From positions 1 through 6,306 of the forward strand of contig JAPOOY010000048.1 in NCBI GenBank assembly GCA_026713205.1: 6,306 nt of DNA, in the 5' to 3' direction. Below are positions 4,301 to 6,306 of this stretch, one piece after another. A model generated the notes under the pieces. It saw only the letters and a list, made by a program, of their open reading frames with translations, was not told the DNA's origin and made no database searches. The stretch comes from Bdellovibrionales bacterium (GTDB lineage: Bacteria > Bdellovibrionota > Bdellovibrionia > Bdellovibrionales > UBA1609). The first letter of the stretch is position 1; every line of letters begins with the position of its first letter. Made by a program: the position numbers and the translations under genes.

Positions 4301-6306
4301 ATAAATTCCCCATTGAAAGGCAGGGAGCGATGTTTCTTTTTTACCTGGTTTTTTCCAGAGAAGTCCTCCGGAGAGTCCCAGATAAGCCAAAGCTTTATGA
4401 TTAGCCAATAACTCCATTTCTCCCCCTAAAAAAGTGTAAAGAAGCTCATAAGAAAACCAAAAAGGCTTATTAGCTAAATCAGAGGTTAATGCAGAGGCTT
4501 GTTTTTGTCGGGTTGTATTTTCGGGATGAGAAGGAGGTTGGATATGCGAATTAAGAGAAAAAAGTGATGACAAACCAATAAAAGGCGCCCAGCGTCTTAA
4601 GGCCAAAGGAAAATAAACAGGATAGAAAGACTGATTGATAACTTTTTTGAAATAAATGGAGGTGGACAGAAAGTTTGTCATCCTTTGTTTTTCATTGACT
4701 CCTCCGGGTAAGGAGTGGAAGGAGAAGGGGCCTGGCTTCCCAGGCAGTAAAAAGGAAGATATTAAGCCTTCATTCCTTTTGTTTTTCCACAACTCTCCTT
4801 CAGTGAACATATAAAAGGATTGTATCAGCTCGTTTTCTGTATTCCATTGAAGGCCATAAGCAGGATGAAATACCTTTTTGTTCACATCATATTCATTTTT
4901 ATAATGTAAAATAAGATTCATCTTTCTATAAGCATAGAGCGCAAAAGGATAGTGTCTGTTGAAATTAAAATTGAGTTGCAGGTTATGAATTATAAAGGGG
5001 TGTAAAGCTTCTTTATTTTTTTGAATCGTCTTTAAAGCTCCATTGGCGGCAATAGAAACGCTCCAGTCTTCTTTTCTTATAAGAGGATACTTTAACCCTG
5101 TGAGAAAATAATGGCTGTTAATAAAGGCTGATTTCTTCAGCCCCCATCCTTTTTGATAAGTTAAACGCCAGACAAGTCGGTACCGTCTATATTCATAATC
5201 AGTGAGAAAGAGCCGATTTTTCTGACTCAGCTTTCCCTGTGTGGATAAAAAGCTATACTCCAGAGGATCCGTAAAATTCAAGCGATAATGAAAAGGCCAT
5301 TTTTCAGGATGAAAATTTTTGATTTGAAAGATGTTTCTAATATCCTGCTCTTCAGGTTTTAGGTTTTTAATTTGAAAAATATCCCCAAAATTCCATCCAA
5401 AAGCAACCTCCTGCAAACGCAGGTTGAAAATAGAGTGATAGGAAGAGATCTTCCATTCTTTGTTTTCTTGAAAGGTTGGGAATTTTTGTTCCGTGGAATC
5501 TTTTTCTTCATAAGAAACATTATGTTCCTCTGGCGCCGTTTCTTGAGAAGGTTTCTGAGAATCCTGTGAAGTCTCTTCCTCTTCAGAATGACTTTCCAAC
5601 AGATTCAGGGTGGAAGATATATGAGAAGAAATTGGTTTTTCCTGAATATTTATTTTATGAAAATTATATCTATAGAGAACGGGCTGATCGGAAAAAGGTT
5701 TTACAGGAATAATCTTATACTCAAAAAAATTGTTATTCACTTCACAAACCAGAAACTTATCTTTATCAATTTGCCGGGCTGATACAATGGTATCTGAAGG
5801 AGATATTCGGAATACCCCTTTTTCACTATAAACAAAGAGTCCGGATCCATAGAGAGTTGGAGCTAGAAAATAAACTTCTGATTCATTGGCTTCCACAGGA
5901 AAACCATAATATCCCTTATAAGTCCATAAGGAGGTTTGATCACGATAGAGGGTGCGGTTTTCTCCTGTTTGTTTAAAATACCAGGCTCTTCCCTGGGTGT
6001 CCCTGACTGATGTGGATCGTGCCCCGGTCAGTAATTCCTCATTAAGATAGAGATGAAATTGATCCAATCCACCCATAGCGTCAAAACTTAAAGTCTCATC
6101 CCCTTGAATATCCATAACATAACTGGAGTTGTATTTTTTTAAGGGAACAAAGCCATCCCGGAACAAGGACATTTTTATAGAGAGGGTGTCTGTCCGGCCA
6201 TATCCTGCGGAATAGTATTCCCCATCTATAAGGAAAACTTTTCCCAGGGGCATGTTCACTGTTTGAAAAAAAATTTCCTCTGTTTCTTTGTTTATAACAA
6301 TTAACC
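4283..6306 (-). CDS. Large beta-rich, probable outer-membrane protein, 5'-partial
   Basis: I do not recognise a named family. Counting from the GTG at 6259 there are 658 residues, but the frame stays open to the right edge (reading LIVINKETEEIFFQT before that GTG) and no well-placed ribosome site precedes it, so the start lies outside the window. Residues 1-210 are rich in short beta strands and aromatics (GEYYSAGYG, YKGYYGF), like a beta-propeller. Residues 222-262 are an acidic Glu/Ser/Gln linker. From about 270 to the end there are many alternating aromatic strands, a NFTDPLEYSF segment like the first barrel strand of propeller-plus-barrel proteins, and a terminal LKAQF ending in Phe, as in beta-barrel outer-membrane proteins. 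A 16-residue internal duplication (IFQIKN at 294 and 310) lies between linker and barrel. It shares an 18-bp tail-to-tail overlap with the TPR gene. The coding call is sure; the barrel assignment is moderate and the propeller weaker. Confidence 0.8.
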   Translation of the reverse strand, partial: LIVINKETEEIFFQTVNMPLGKVFLIDGEYYSAGYGRTDTLSIKMSLFRDGFVPLKKYNSSYVMDIQGDETLSFDAMGGLDQFHLYLNEELLTGARSTSVRDTQGRAWYFKQTGENRTLYRDQTSLWTYKGYYGFPVEANESEVYFLAPTLYGSGLFVYSEKGVFRISPSDTIVSARQIDKDKFLVCEVNNNFFEYKIIPVKPFSDQPVLYRYNFHKINIQEKPISSHISSTLNLLESHSEEEETSQDSQKPSQETAPEEHNVSYEEKDSTEQKFPTFQENKEWKISSYHSIFNLRLQEVAFGWNFGDIFQIKNLKPEEQDIRNIFQIKNFHPEKWPFHYRLNFTDPLEYSFLSTQGKLSQKNRLFLTDYEYRRYRLVWRLTYQKGWGLKKSAFINSHYFLTGLKYPLIRKEDWSVSIAANGALKTIQKNKEALHPFIIHNLQLNFNFNRHYPFALYAYRKMNLILHYKNEYDVNKKVFHPAYGLQWNTENELIQSFYMFTEGELWKNKRNEGLISSFLLPGKPGPFSFHSLPGGVNEKQRMTNFLSTSIYFKKVINQSFYPVYFPLALRRWAPFIGLSSLFSLNSHIQPPSHPENTTRQKQASALTSDLANKPFWFSYELLYTFLGGEMELLANHKALAYLGLSGGLLWKKPGKKETSLPAFQWGIYLKAQF
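5303..5398 (-). repeat. Diverged 48-bp tandem duplication inside the outer-membrane-like gene
   Basis: Units 5303-5350 and 5351-5398 both begin TTCAGG and share TTTTT-ATTTGAAA-AT, most clearly over the first 32 bases. The duplication encodes IFQIKNLKPEE followed 16 residues later by IFQIKNFHPEK. It is in frame, so the protein gained 16 residues rather than being broken. Confidence 0.6.

Noticed and set aside
5372..5782. Three overlapping plus-strand frames of 64-78 codons
   Set aside because: They are antisense to the acidic linker and propeller region of the large minus-strand gene; their composition is a by-product of that gene.

Overview
The window is AT-rich bacterial DNA. The pilins resemble the type IV pilins of Bdellovibrionota and related former Deltaproteobacteria: an N-terminal helix, then an AEK-F module, then a PEG-L-Y--GF module. 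The twitch-type radical SAM protein, the membrane-anchored TPR protein and the large Gram-negative outer-membrane-like protein fit such a host. The lineage is an inference from protein style, not from a marker gene.

Layout, left to right. (1) A radical SAM/twitch gene (+) enters from the left edge and ends at 959; its reading frame is open to the window edge, so its N-terminus is missing. (2) Two paralogous type IV pilin-like genes lie on the minus strand (1031-1603 and 2715-3341/3347). They share conserved N- and C-terminal blocks around a divergent, length-variable middle that holds four conserved cysteines. (3) Between the pilins sits a decayed IS3-family element of the IS2 subgroup (1843-2715). 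Its orfB is 5'-truncated and frameshifted but still shows all three DDE residues. A perfect 66-bp direct repeat flanks it, and the outer copy is only the last 66 bp of a second IS copy, fused directly to the stop codon of the upstream pilin. The arrangement reads as a nested or tandem IS insertion followed by a deletion. (4) A 228-bp divergent intergenic region carries candidate promoters for the second pilin (minus) and for a TPR gene (plus). (5) The TPR gene has a very strong Shine-Dalgarno sequence but no canonical start near it; the best-placed start is an in-frame ATT at 3575. (6) A large minus-strand gene enters from the right edge. It looks like a secreted beta-rich/outer-membrane protein with an acidic linker, and it overlaps the TPR gene tail-to-tail by 18 bp.

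Functionally this is a cell-surface neighbourhood: pilins, a probable outer-membrane protein and a membrane-anchored TPR protein, with a transposon scar in the pilin pair. No CRISPR array, tRNA, rRNA or complete mobile element was seen. I found no complete, convincingly new system. The points most worth following are the IS-scarred variable pilin pair and the possible ATT start.
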